DNA from: Sphaerimonospora thailandensis
Lineage (GTDB): Bacteria; Actinomycetota; Actinomycetes; Streptosporangiales; Streptosporangiaceae
DNA: 64,000 nucleotides
NCBI RefSeq assembly: GCF_016863115.1
Contig: NZ_BOOG01000033.1
Span: 21,695-85,694, forward strand
Reading direction: 5' to 3'
Below are positions 44,587-54,582 of the stretch, piece by piece. The notes below the pieces were generated by a model. The model ran no database searches. It was not told where the DNA came from and saw nothing but the letters and a program-made list of their open reading frames with translations. A program made the position numbers and the translations under genes. Numbering within the stretch: the first letter of the stretch is position 1; each line of letters begins with the position of its first letter.

Positions 44587-45432
44587 ATGCCTGCTTTCGA
44601 CACCCCCGAACCGATCACCGCCGACATCCAGATCTACATGGGCCAGGTCCGCATCCACGCGAGCGACCGCGCCGACACCGTGGTGGACGTGCGCCCCAGC
44701 GACCCGTCCGACGAGGCGCACGTGCAGGCCGCCGAGCGGATAATCGTCGAGTTCTCCGGCGGGCGGCTGCTGGTCAAGGACCCCAAGTCCAAGGCGCTGA
44801 GATATCTGCTGCCCTGGCGCGGTTCCATCGAGGTGACCATCGAGTTGCCCGCCGGATCCCGCGTCGAGGCCGAAGGCGCCGCGGAGTTGATCGCCACCGG
44901 CCCGCTCGGCGAGGCCGTTCTGCACAGCTCGTACGGCGACCTGCGCCTGGAGGAGACCGGCCCCCTGGAGGCCAGGGCGTCCTACGGCGGCATCTGGGTC
45001 GACCGGGTGACCGGACCCGCCGAGGCGACCACCTCCACCGGGGCGATCCGGATCGGAACCATCGACGGCACCGGCATGCTGAAAACCTCCACCGGCGCCA
45101 TCACCCTCGGCGAAGCGACCGGCGAGCTGCACATGAAGACCGCCCACGGCGACATCAGCATCGACCGCGTGCTGGCCGACCTCACCGCCACGACCGCACA
45201 CAGCGGGATCCGGATCGGCGCGGCGGTGAGCGGCGCCATCCGCCTGGAGACCGGCCACGGCAAGATCGGCGTCGGCATCGCCGAGGGCACCGCCGCCTGG
45301 CTGGACGTGCACTCCAAGAACGGCGTGGTGCGCAACACCATGGACGCGGCCGAAGGCCCCGAGGCCGCTGAGGCGGTCGTCGAAGTGCACGCGCATACCA
45401 ACTGGGGCGACATCGACATCCACCGGTCCTGA
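44587..45432 (+). CDS. DUF4097-family beta-helix protein
   Basis: 281 residues with repeated short strands typical of DUF4097/adhesin-like beta-solenoids: LEARASYGGIWVDRVTGPAEA, TTSTGAIRIGTIDGTG, LKTSTGAITLGEATGE and LHMKTAHGDISIDRVL. No signal peptide or membrane helix is seen, so it is likely cytoplasmic. ATG 44587 is set by GAGGAGGG at 44571-44578. It sits between the RHH regulator and the exporter genes, and its role there is unknown. Confidence 0.87.
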   Translation: MPAFDTPEPITADIQIYMGQVRIHASDRADTVVDVRPSDPSDEAHVQAAERIIVEFSGGRLLVKDPKSKALRYLLPWRGSIEVTIELPAGSRVEAEGAAELIATGPLGEAVLHSSYGDLRLEETGPLEARASYGGIWVDRVTGPAEATTSTGAIRIGTIDGTGMLKTSTGAITLGEATGELHMKTAHGDISIDRVLADLTATTAHSGIRIGAAVSGAIRLETGHGKIGVGIAEGTAAWLDVHSKNGVVRNTMDAAEGPEAAEAVVEVHAHTNWGDIDIHRS

Positions 45433-45459
45433 CCCTCGAACACCGCAAGGAGACCCCTC

Positions 45460-46434
45460 ATGAGTGACGCGATCACAGCCGAAGGACTGGTCAAGAGATA
45501 CGGCGAGGTGACCGCCCTGGACGGGCTGAGCTTCTCCGTCCCGCAAGGGACGGTGCTCGCCCTGCTCGGCCCGAACGGCGCCGGCAAGACCACGACGGTG
45601 CGGGTCCTGACCACGCTGCTGCGCCCCGACGGCGGCCGCGCCACCGTCGCCGGATGCGACGTCGTCGGGGACGCCCGGCGGCTGCGCTCGCGCATCGGGC
45701 TGTCCGGCCAGTACGCCGCCGTCGACGAGCACCTCACCGGAGCCGAGAACCTGGAGATGGTCGGGCGGCTGTACCACCTGGGCGCCAGACGCAGCAAGGC
45801 CCGCGCCCGCGAGCTGCTCGAACGCTTCGACCTCGCCGACGCCGCGGACCGGCCCGTGAAGGGCTACTCCGGCGGCATGCGCCGCCGCATCGACCTCGCC
45901 GGCGCGCTGGTCGCCGACCCGCCGGTGCTGTTCCTGGACGAACCCACCACCGGCCTGGATCCCCGTGCCCGCGCCGCGCTGTGGGACACCATCTCCGAAC
46001 TCGTCGCGGCCGGCAGCACGCTGCTGCTCACCACGCAGTACATGGAGGAGGCCGACCGCCTCGCCGACCAGATCATGGTGGTCGACCACGGCCGCGCCAT
46101 CGCCCGCGGCACCGTCGACGAGCTCAAGGACCAGATCGGCGGCAACCGCATCGAACTGACCGTGACCGACGCCGCCGAACTGGAGACCGCCCGGCAGGCC
46201 CTCACCCGGTTCGCCGTCGGCGCCATGCGGACCGTGCCGGAATCGCTCCAGATCACCGTCCCGGTCGCCGACGGCCCCGAGGCGCTCCGCCAGACCCTCG
46301 GCCGGCTCGCCGACGCCGGAGTCCGGGTACGGGACGCCGGCCTGCGGCGGCCCACCCTCGACGACGTCTACCTCACCCTGACCGGGCGCCAGGCGTCCGG
46401 CACCGACCCGCAGTCCCGGGAGGCCACCCGATGA
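45460..46434 (+). CDS. DrrA-like ABC transporter ATP-binding protein
   Basis: 324 residues. Walker A is LLGPNGAGKTTTVRVLTTLL, the signature VKGYSGGMRRRIDLAGAL, Walker B PPVLFLDEPTTGLDPRAR, and the H-loop region STLLLTTQYMEEADRLADQI. The C-terminal extension (LRRPTLDDVYLTLTGRQA) is the DrrA-type regulatory tail. It energises drug or lipid export with the permease that overlaps its stop by 4 bp. Confidence 0.95.
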   Translation: MSDAITAEGLVKRYGEVTALDGLSFSVPQGTVLALLGPNGAGKTTTVRVLTTLLRPDGGRATVAGCDVVGDARRLRSRIGLSGQYAAVDEHLTGAENLEMVGRLYHLGARRSKARARELLERFDLADAADRPVKGYSGGMRRRIDLAGALVADPPVLFLDEPTTGLDPRARAALWDTISELVAAGSTLLLTTQYMEEADRLADQIMVVDHGRAIARGTVDELKDQIGGNRIELTVTDAAELETARQALTRFAVGAMRTVPESLQITVPVADGPEALRQTLGRLADAGVRVRDAGLRRPTLDDVYLTLTGRQASGTDPQSREATR

Positions 46435-47234
46435 ACGCGCTCACCATGCCCATCGCCGACGGCTGGACCATCGCCAGGCGCAACACCCTGAAGATCAGGC
46501 GGTCGCCGGACCTGCTCGGCTCCGTGATCACGCTCCCGATCGTGCTCGTGCTGCTGTTCGCCTACGTCTTCGGCAGCGTCATCGACGTCCCGGGGATGTC
46601 GTACCGGGAGTTCCTGCTCCCCGGCATCTTCGTCCAGGCCGTGATCATCGGCGCGCAGATCACCGGCTACACGCTGACCCTGGACCTGCAGAAGGGCATC
46701 TTCGACCGGTTCCGCTCGCTGCCCATGGCCCCGTCCGCGGTGCTGATCGGCCAGACCGTCAGCGACCTGCTGATGAACCTCGCCAGCCTGGTCGTCATGG
46801 CGGTGATGGGGCTGATCGTCGGCTGGCGGGTGCACACCTCACCCCACGAGGCCGTCCTCGGCTTCGGGCTGCTGCTGCTGTTCGCCTACGCGTTCTCCTG
46901 GGTCACCGCGACCGTCGCGCTGGCGCTGCGCACCCCGGAAAGCTTCAACAACATCGCCACCATGGTCTCCTTCCCGTTGATGTTCGTCTCCAACGCCTTC
47001 CTCGACAGCTCCGCACTGCCCACGCCGCTGCGCGTCGTCGCCGAGTGGAACCCGGTCTCCACCTTCACCCAGGCAGCACGCGATCTCTTCGGCAACACCA
47101 GCACCGCGATGAAAACCTCGGACGCCTGGCCCATCCAGCACGCCATCCCGGCATCACTGCTCTGGATCACCGCGATGCTGATCGTGTTCGTCCCCCTGGC
47201 GACCCGCATCTACAAGCAGGCCGTCAGCAGTTGA
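46431..47234 (+). CDS. ABC-2 type transporter permease (DrrB-like)
   Basis: 267 residues with about six membrane helices. Features are SPDLLGSVITLPIVLVLLFAY, FVQAVIIGAQITGYTL, a KGIFDRFRSLPMAPSAVLIG coupling region, and a terminal NPVSTFTQAARDLFGN. The ATG overlaps the ATPase stop (ATGA). With the ATPase it forms a small exporter of the daunorubicin-resistance type. Substrate unknown. Confidence 0.93.
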   Translation: MNALTMPIADGWTIARRNTLKIRRSPDLLGSVITLPIVLVLLFAYVFGSVIDVPGMSYREFLLPGIFVQAVIIGAQITGYTLTLDLQKGIFDRFRSLPMAPSAVLIGQTVSDLLMNLASLVVMAVMGLIVGWRVHTSPHEAVLGFGLLLLFAYAFSWVTATVALALRTPESFNNIATMVSFPLMFVSNAFLDSSALPTPLRVVAEWNPVSTFTQAARDLFGNTSTAMKTSDAWPIQHAIPASLLWITAMLIVFVPLATRIYKQAVSS

Positions 47235-47246
47235 CCACCAGCGCCA

Positions 47247-47274
47247 GGCGCCCCCGCCACCCGAGGGGCGCCTT
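47247..47274 (+). terminator. Terminator of the ABC exporter operon
   Basis: aggcgcccc (47247-47255) and ggggcgcct (47266-47274) form a 9-bp GC-rich stem with a 10-base loop, 13 bases after the permease stop. Confidence 0.75.
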
Positions 47275-47386
47275 CGCGTGTTGGAAACGACCCGGGCTCA
47301 ACAAGATCTAGCCAGGAATCCCCGCCCTTCGGCGCGCGATGTACGGCAGAGCCGTACCGCTTGACCGACGTTGATACCGGCCCTGG

Positions 47387-48037
47387 TTAATCTCCGCAGG
47401 TCCGGAGCATGTTGAGCAGGGCCACCTTTTCCTTGCGGGTCACGAACAGTCGGTAGTGATGCTTCACAGTGATCCACGAGATCGCGTATCGGCACCAGTG
47501 GCTGCGGCGCGGCGGACGCCAGCTCTGCGGCCCTTTGCCGCCCTTGGCCATGTTGACGGAGTGGCTGACCGTGATCAGCTCAGGCCGGGTGAGGTCGTTG
47601 GCGAAGGCACGCCGCCGCGCTTGGCTCCATCTGCTGGCGCCGGAGCGCCAGGCGTAGGCCAGCGGCACGACGTGGTCGACGTCGACGTGTTTTTCGCTTT
47701 TCAGTCGCTTGCCGTCGTAGGGGCTGTACCAGACGCCCTTGACGGGGTGGCAGGCCGCGTTTCTGCGTACGTTCCGCCCGTCGCGAGCCAGGACCACCTC
47801 TCGTGCGTCGCACGTGCCCTTATGGTGCGCCCATCGGGGCTGGAACCGCTTGTGGCTGTATCCACGGATCGATAACGGCCTGGCTACCTTCAGCTGAGCC
47901 AGCATGCGACGGGCCATCGCCGCGGTCTCGGTCTGTGGCCGCTTGCGCGGGTCGGCCGCCGCCTGTGAGGTGGCTACGACAGCGCTGATCGGGATGACCA
48001 GAAGAGTGAGCACAGCAATCTGGACCGTCCGCCTCAT
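47387..48037 (-). CDS. Secreted HNH-family nuclease (DUF1524/GmrSD-C-like)
   Basis: About 216 residues. The signal peptide runs MRRTVQIAVLTLLVIPISAV to about residue 28 (SQAAA). The mature part carries KGTCDAREVVLARDGRNV and GVWYSPYDGKRL. The nuclease motif VDVDHVVPLAYAWRSGASRW follows, then SVNMAKGGKGPQSW and HWCRYAISWITVKHHY. The His in DHVVP is the expected catalytic base. Such extracellular nucleases scavenge DNA or antagonise neighbours. A second ATG seven codons upstream is possible. Confidence 0.88.
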   Translation of the reverse strand: MRRTVQIAVLTLLVIPISAVVATSQAAADPRKRPQTETAAMARRMLAQLKVARPLSIRGYSHKRFQPRWAHHKGTCDAREVVLARDGRNVRRNAACHPVKGVWYSPYDGKRLKSEKHVDVDHVVPLAYAWRSGASRWSQARRRAFANDLTRPELITVSHSVNMAKGGKGPQSWRPPRRSHWCRYAISWITVKHHYRLFVTRKEKVALLNMLRTCGD

Positions 48038-48193
48038 GAAGATCACGGTTCCACTCATTACCAGTCGATGCCCGCCGGCGGCAGCGATATTCGAGACACG
48101 AAGGGACTCTTAAGTGTCGGGAGGTGAGGTCGCGTCGGTGTGCACCGTCGTGTTCGTGTGGTCTGCCCGTACGGATCGCGTTCCCCATCGAGG

Positions 48194-48598
48194 TTACGGA
48201 AGCGGTTCGACTTCCAGGGCAGGGGTGAGGGTGCGCAGGTCGAACATGCGGTCGCTGACCACGGGCCAGCGGCGGGACAGTCCGCACCAGGCGACGTGCG
48301 CGAGTGTGGCGTCGTCCCCGCCCAGATCGGCGATCTCGTGTGCCTTTTCGCGGTCGTCGAGCAGGTCGATCTCGACGCCGGGCGAGGTGGTGAGCAGCAT
48401 CAGCTGCCAGCGCAGGTCCTGCGGGATCACGGCCAGGGCCTGGACGTACGCGGTGACCGGGATGAGCAGGGTGACGGTCCCGGACTGCAGCGCCATGGCG
48501 ATCAGCGCGCGTACGTAGACGTGCTTGCCGGTCGCCGCCGATTCGAGGGCGGAGGCGTCGAGGACCCGGCCGGACCCGGCGGTCGGCGGCGGGGTCAC
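48194..48598 (-). CDS. PIN-like toxin candidate with incomplete acidic motif
   Basis: 134 residues. An N-terminal RVLDASALESAATGKHVY supplies the first PIN Asp. Later GGDDATLAHVAWCGLSRRW and PVVSDRMFDL give the third and fourth. The usual Glu-bearing helix reads VTAYVQALAVIP instead, so the second acidic residue appears missing. The start overlaps the antitoxin stop (ATGA at 48595-48598), typical of a toxin-antitoxin pair. Activity is uncertain. Confidence 0.75.
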   Translation of the reverse strand: MTPPPTAGSGRVLDASALESAATGKHVYVRALIAMALQSGTVTLLIPVTAYVQALAVIPQDLRWQLMLLTTSPGVEIDLLDDREKAHEIADLGGDDATLAHVAWCGLSRRWPVVSDRMFDLRTLTPALEVEPLP

Positions 48599-48852
48599 GA
48601 GGCGGCGCGCTGCGCGTCCGGTCCCAGGGCGGCGGCACTGCGCCGATCAATGCCGAGGGAGGCGGCCGCACGGTCTAACTGGTCCTGCGGGAGGGGCCCC
48701 CAGGCGTCCATGAGTCGGTTGAGCACGGACATACGGGTGATGTGTTCACGTACGGAACGCTTGACGAGCTCGGCCATCGACACGCCCTCGGCCTCGGCCT
48801 GAGCGCGCAGCAGCTCGTTCTCCTCGTCATCGAACCTGATGGTCATCGCCAT
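48595..48852 (-). CDS. Ribbon-helix-helix antitoxin
   Basis: 85 residues. The N-terminal RHH is MAMTIRFDDEENELLRAQAE, then GVSMAELVKRSVREHI. A helical tail follows with MDAWGPLPQDQLDRAAASLG. It overlaps the PIN-like gene by 4 bp. Three ggtatc repeats (48875-48900) just upstream may be its operator. Confidence 0.82.
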   Translation of the reverse strand: MAMTIRFDDEENELLRAQAEAEGVSMAELVKRSVREHITRMSVLNRLMDAWGPLPQDQLDRAAASLGIDRRSAAALGPDAQRAAS

Positions 48853-49103
48853 ACCGCCACTTTAACCCGCCGTGGTATCACCTGCCAGCGGTATCGGTAT
48901 CAACAGCAAAGGGAAGGGGTGGCCGCAGTTGCCGGGGTGCGTGCTCGGTGCCGTCGACGATCAGGGTCATCCGGCGGTCGTCTGTTGTACGGTTTTGGTC
49001 GTTCTGATGAATGCCAAGCGATGGGCTGTGATTGCTCTGCTGCCGGCTTTGGGCAGCTCACTCGCATACGGCTCGTTAAATGGCGCTGCACAAGGAGAAC
49101 GGT

Positions 49104-49751
49104 ATGTTCATCCAGCCCTGGGACGCCGGCCTGGACGAAGCCGAGTGGCAGACCTGGATCGCCGAAGGCCACGACTTCGGGCAGCTGAGCGTCAACGGTC
49201 TGCCCGGCCGCCCGCCCGTCGTCGTCCCCACCCACTTCACCTGCGACGGAGGTCACCTGCTGATCCATCTCGCCCGGCCCAATCCGGTCTGGAAGGCGAT
49301 CGAGCACGACCCGAACGTGGCCTTCACCGTTATCGGCGACTACGCCTTCATCCCGGGCCCCTGGCGCACCCAGCCTGGCATCCCGCCCCGCGACGGCGTG
49401 CCCACCAGCTACTACGCGGCCGTCCAGTTCACCTGCCGCGCCCACATCATCGACGACCCCGAGGCCAAGGCCGAGTTGCTGCGCCGTCAGCTCGCGCACT
49501 TCCAGCCCGACGGCGACCACGCCCCCGTCGCCGTCGACCAGCCTCCCTACGGGCGGTTGCTGTCCGGCATCCGCGGCCTGCGCCTGGAGGTCGCCGACGT
49601 GGTGGCCAAGTTCAAGTACGACGACCACAAGCCCGTCGAGCACCGCGCCGCCGTCGCCGACCGCCTCACCGCCCGCGGCCATGGCCTGGATGAGCCCGCC
49701 GCCCGCCAGCAGCTCCGCCGCCTGGACCGCATCGGCCCCTGGAAGCCCTGA
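49104..49751 (+). CDS. PaiB-like FMN-binding protein
   Basis: 215 residues with FMN_bind_2/PaiB features: MFIQPWDAGLDEAEWQTWIAE, VPTHFTCDGGHLLIHLARPN, VAFTVIGDYAFIPGPWRTQ, GVPTSYYAAVQFTCRAHII and PYGRLLSGIRGLRLEV. Start 49104 is preferred for its AGGAGA site. The fold binds flavin and heme-like ligands; in Bacillus PaiB is a negative regulator, but a regulatory role here is not shown. Confidence 0.9.
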   Translation: MFIQPWDAGLDEAEWQTWIAEGHDFGQLSVNGLPGRPPVVVPTHFTCDGGHLLIHLARPNPVWKAIEHDPNVAFTVIGDYAFIPGPWRTQPGIPPRDGVPTSYYAAVQFTCRAHIIDDPEAKAELLRRQLAHFQPDGDHAPVAVDQPPYGRLLSGIRGLRLEVADVVAKFKYDDHKPVEHRAAVADRLTARGHGLDEPAARQQLRRLDRIGPWKP

Positions 49752-49933
49752 CCCCACCGCCCAGGCCACCTCTGCGGCCAATGCCCACACGAGCGCTGTT
49801 TTCGCTGCTCACCGGCTATGCCTGCGAGAAACTGCAAGATCACGAATGTGAAAAGGCCTGCTTCCGGCGCCTGTGTGCGAGAATTCGCAAGATCACGGCC
49901 GTCTCCTCGTCTCCCATGGAGAATCCCCGCCGC

Positions 49934-50410
49934 ATGAGCGCCATCTACGACCAGGTCGACGGCGAGCGCATCGCCGTGGCCGACCACGGTGACTGCGTCA
50001 GCGTCATCAACAGCACCGGAAAGATCGTCGTCGCCAAGAAGGACATCCGGCGGTTCGCCGAGCGGGTGCTCGCCGCGGCGGGCAGGATGGCCGTCGTCCT
50101 GTTCCCGCCGTCGCTGCGGAAGGAGAGCCTGTCGGTCTCGTGCCCATCGGGACGGTGGCGGGTCCGCGTCTCGCCGAAGAACGGCGCCCGCGTCCTCGTC
50201 GAGGTCGACCCGCAGGGCCTCGGGCCGGCCGAGGCCTACGAGCTCGCGGCCGCCGTCGCCGTGGCCGGGCGGCACATCGGCGACTCCGGTCAGGCCGACA
50301 GGCGTATGGCCGCGCGGATCCGGGAGGTCATCGAGGCCAACCGGGGCCGCGACGAGGAGGCGGTCGCGGCCGCGATCGTGGCCCAGGTCCTGGACGGCCC
50401 GCACCGGTGA
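49934..50410 (+). CDS. Hypothetical protein
   Basis: 158 residues (MSAIYDQVDGERIAVADHGD...). It has strand-rich segments (DCVSVINSTGKIVVAKKDI, MAVVLFPPSLRKESLSVSC, RWRVRVSPKNGARVLVEVDP) and a helical C-terminus (EAYELAAAVAVAGRHIGD, EEAVAAAIVAQVLDG). I recognise no family. An in-frame ATG at 49916 is an alternative; 49934 has GGAGA about 11 bases upstream. It converges on argG. Confidence 0.6.
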   Translation: MSAIYDQVDGERIAVADHGDCVSVINSTGKIVVAKKDIRRFAERVLAAAGRMAVVLFPPSLRKESLSVSCPSGRWRVRVSPKNGARVLVEVDPQGLGPAEAYELAAAVAVAGRHIGDSGQADRRMAARIREVIEANRGRDEEAVAAAIVAQVLDGPHR

Positions 50411-50471
50411 CCATCCCCGAGCATGCCCCCGACCATGACCGGCCGGGGGCCGCTTCCCAAGGCGCGTCAGA

Positions 50472-51950
<1,479 letters not shown>

Positions 51951-52063
51951 TCATGCAATGCGGGGGGCGTGCTCAGCAGTTGATTCGGCAGAGACGCGGC
52001 CAAGTACCGGCCAGAGCCCGCGGACGTGCCGGCGCACCTGATCTGCCTGCCGGCTCGGGTCGC

Positions 52064-52741
52064 CTACGGCGGGGAAGCCGACGCGTTGTGCGGGGCTACC
52101 AGGCCGGATTCGTAGGCGAGGACGACGAGTTGCGCGCGGTCACGGGCGTGGAGCTTGGTCATGGCCCGGTTGATGTGGGTTTTCGCGGTCAGCGGGCTGA
52201 TCACCATGTGGTCGGCGATCTGGTCGTTGGACAGGCCCCGCGCGACCAGCGCGACGGCCTCGCGCTCCCGGTTGGTCAGCTCGTCCAGCCCGGGGCCGGC
52301 GCCGTTGTGGAGCGGCTGGGTGACGTACCGGTTGATCAGCCTGCGGGTGATCGACGGTGCGAGCAGGGCGTCGCCGCGCGCGGCGACGCGTACGGCGTGC
52401 AGGAAGTCCTCCGGCAGGATGTCCTTGACGAGGAATCCGGCCGCGCCGGCGCGCAGCGCGTCGAAGACGTATTCGTCCAGGCCGTAGTTGGTCAGGATGA
52501 CGACGTGCACCCCGGCCAGGGCCGGGTCGGCGGCGACGCGGAGGGTCATCTCGATGCCGTCGACGACCGGCATCTGGATGTCGATGAGCGCGACGTCGGG
52601 CAGGTGCTGTTGGGCCAGAGCCAGGCCCTCCAGCCCGTCGGCGGCCTCGGCCACCACCTCGATGTCGTCTTCGAGGTCGAGGATCGCGCGGAATCCGCTG
52701 CGCAGGAGCGGCTGGTCGTCGACCAGCAGGACACGGATCAT
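52064..52741 (-). CDS. NarL/LuxR-family response regulator
   Basis: 225 residues. Receiver: MIRVLLVDDQPLLRSGFRAIL with Asp in VALIDIQMPVVDGIEM. HTH: LTNREREAVALVARGLSNDQI, then PLTAKTHINRAMTKLHARDR. Its start overlaps the kinase stop by 4 bp, making a cognate pair. The divergent DUF6223 gene beyond the kinase is a plausible target. Confidence 0.93.
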   Translation of the reverse strand: MIRVLLVDDQPLLRSGFRAILDLEDDIEVVAEAADGLEGLALAQQHLPDVALIDIQMPVVDGIEMTLRVAADPALAGVHVVILTNYGLDEYVFDALRAGAAGFLVKDILPEDFLHAVRVAARGDALLAPSITRRLINRYVTQPLHNGAGPGLDELTNREREAVALVARGLSNDQIADHMVISPLTAKTHINRAMTKLHARDRAQLVVLAYESGLVAPHNASASPP

Positions 52742-53865
52742 GACGTCCGTTCTGTGGGAAGTTCGACGCGGACGGTGAAGCCGCCTTCGCCGCGTGGCGC
52801 CGCCCGAAGGCGACCGCCGAGGGCGGTGACGCGTTCGCGCATGCCGAGCAGCCCGACGCCGGGCACCGGGGCGATGCCCGGCGTGGCCCTGCCGTCGTCA
52901 TCGACGCGTATCGCGAGGGCGTCGGGGCGGTAGTCGATCCGGACCGACACCGTCGTGGCGGCGGCGTGACGGGCGACGTTGGTGAGGGCCTCCTGAACGA
53001 TCCGGTAGACGGTCCGGCCCAGCGCGGCCGGTACGTCATACCGTTGTCCCTCGATCGTCAGCGTCGCGTCCAGGCCGGTCGTCCGAGCCCGTTCCACCAG
53101 GTCCGCGACGTGGTCGAGCCCGCGTGGCGGGGTCGTGTCGTCGTCGCGCAGTGCCTCCAGGGTCGCGCGCAGCTCACGGGTCGCCTCGCGTCCGGCCTCC
53201 TGGATCGCCAGCAGGGCTTCCGGCACCTGTTCGCCCCGCTTGCGGGCCACGTGGACGGCGACCTCGGCCTGCACCTTGATGATCGAGATCTGGTGGGTGA
53301 GCGAATCGTGCAACTCCCGCGCGATGCGCAGCCGCTCCTCGTCGGCGCGACGCAGCGCGGTCTCCTCCCGGGTGCGCTCGGCTTCGTCGGCCCGGCGCTC
53401 GGCCTGCCGCAGCGCTTCACCGGCGGCGCCGGCCGCGATCAGCCAGGCGATCTCGAGGGCGCCTCGGGCCTGCGCGAACACCTCGCCCGTGTCGTGCAGG
53501 CCCGAGGCCAGGGCCGCGAGGGGGAGAAGGGCCAGCATGGTCAGGCTCGCCGCCACCGTCATGGCGCGATATCCAGCCCGCACGGCCGCGTACACCGCGA
53601 ACAGGTACGCGACGGCGGGTACGTCGAAACCGATGGCCTGGTAGCCCAGCGCGCACAACCCGGTCACGGCCAGCACGGTGACCGGAGCCCGGCGGCGTGC
53701 GGCCAGCGCCAGACCACCGGTCAGGAACAACGTGTAGCCCAGCGGGTCGAGACCCGTGGGGGAGTGGTGCCCGGACAGCCCGGTGACCAGCAGGGTCGCC
53801 GCCACGCCGACGGCGATCGCCCAGTCTGTGACACCCATCTGGACGCCGGACCGCCCTGTGCTCAT
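52738..53865 (-). CDS. Membrane sensor histidine kinase (HisKA_3)
   Basis: 375 residues. Four to five hydrophobic helices occupy about residues 12-150 (LGYTLFLTGGLALAARR, PAVAYLFAVYAAVRAGYRAM). A charged coiled linker (RQAERRADEAERTREETALRR) follows, then the H-box RIARELHDSLTHQISIIKVQ. The ATPase has NVARHAAATTVSV (N box) and GVGLLGMRERVTALGGRL (G2 box). Autophosphorylation and signal transfer to the overlapping response regulator gene are expected. Confidence 0.92.
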   Translation of the reverse strand: MSTGRSGVQMGVTDWAIAVGVAATLLVTGLSGHHSPTGLDPLGYTLFLTGGLALAARRRAPVTVLAVTGLCALGYQAIGFDVPAVAYLFAVYAAVRAGYRAMTVAASLTMLALLPLAALASGLHDTGEVFAQARGALEIAWLIAAGAAGEALRQAERRADEAERTREETALRRADEERLRIARELHDSLTHQISIIKVQAEVAVHVARKRGEQVPEALLAIQEAGREATRELRATLEALRDDDTTPPRGLDHVADLVERARTTGLDATLTIEGQRYDVPAALGRTVYRIVQEALTNVARHAAATTVSVRIDYRPDALAIRVDDDGRATPGIAPVPGVGLLGMRERVTALGGRLRAAPRGEGGFTVRVELPTERTS

Positions 53866-54083
53866 GCGCGCACCCTAGCCCGTCGTCCGCCTGGACGACT
53901 CCTGCACAGGGATGATCATCAGCCTACCGCGCCCGCGGTATCTTCACGGCTCCTGCGGCATCGGCGGCAGCCGGCTACGGCATCGGCCACAGCGCGAATT
54001 GCCCGCGTCCGCTGGACGACCGGCGGTGGATCCAGCGGACATGATCAGCTCACGTCCAGTCGTAGGAGGAGAAGGAGCACCTC

Positions 54084-54515
54084 ATGTCCGTCCGTCACCT
54101 GCTCGCCGCCGCCGCCGTAGCCGTCCTGCTCGGGTTCGGGCTCGCCGCACCGGCGGCCGCGCACGTTTTGGCCCAGCCCGGCGACGTCGGTGCCTACACC
54201 CTGACCGCCGGGCGCGTCTGGTCCCTGGCCGCCGCGCTGCTGGCGCTGGTCGGCGTGGTCCTCGGCGGGCTGGCGCTGGCCCGCTCCACCGGCCGCATCG
54301 GCACCGGCAACGGGACAAGAGGGGCCGTCGTGGCCCTGGCGGCGGGGCTGGTCGCCATGGTCATCGGCGCGCTGGTCGTGGCCGCCGCCAAAGGCGGTCC
54401 CGGCACCGGCTACGGCATAGTCGGGGGCTACCTGGACCTGGCGGTGGGGCTGATCGCCATGGTCCTCGGCGGGCTGGCGCTGGCCCGCTCCCGCCGCTCC
54501 CACCGCGCCGGCTGA
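54084..54515 (+). CDS. DUF6223 family membrane protein
   Basis: 143 residues. Signal-like N-terminus MSVRHLLAAAAVAVLLGFGL to APAAAHVLA, then three hydrophobic helices: WSLAAALLALVGVVLGGLAL, GAVVALAAGLVAMVIGALVV and LAVGLIAMVLGGLAL, each followed by an ALARS-type motif. A strong AGGAGGAGAAGGAG precedes the ATG. It is divergent from the two-component system and may belong to its regulon. Function unknown. Confidence 0.85.
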   Translation: MSVRHLLAAAAVAVLLGFGLAAPAAAHVLAQPGDVGAYTLTAGRVWSLAAALLALVGVVLGGLALARSTGRIGTGNGTRGAVVALAAGLVAMVIGALVVAAAKGGPGTGYGIVGGYLDLAVGLIAMVLGGLALARSRRSHRAG

Positions 54516-54582
54516 CCGAAGGCGCATGAGGCTCCCGCCCGGGTCCGTGGGGATCAGCGGCGGCGGACAGAGCCGCCGCCGG

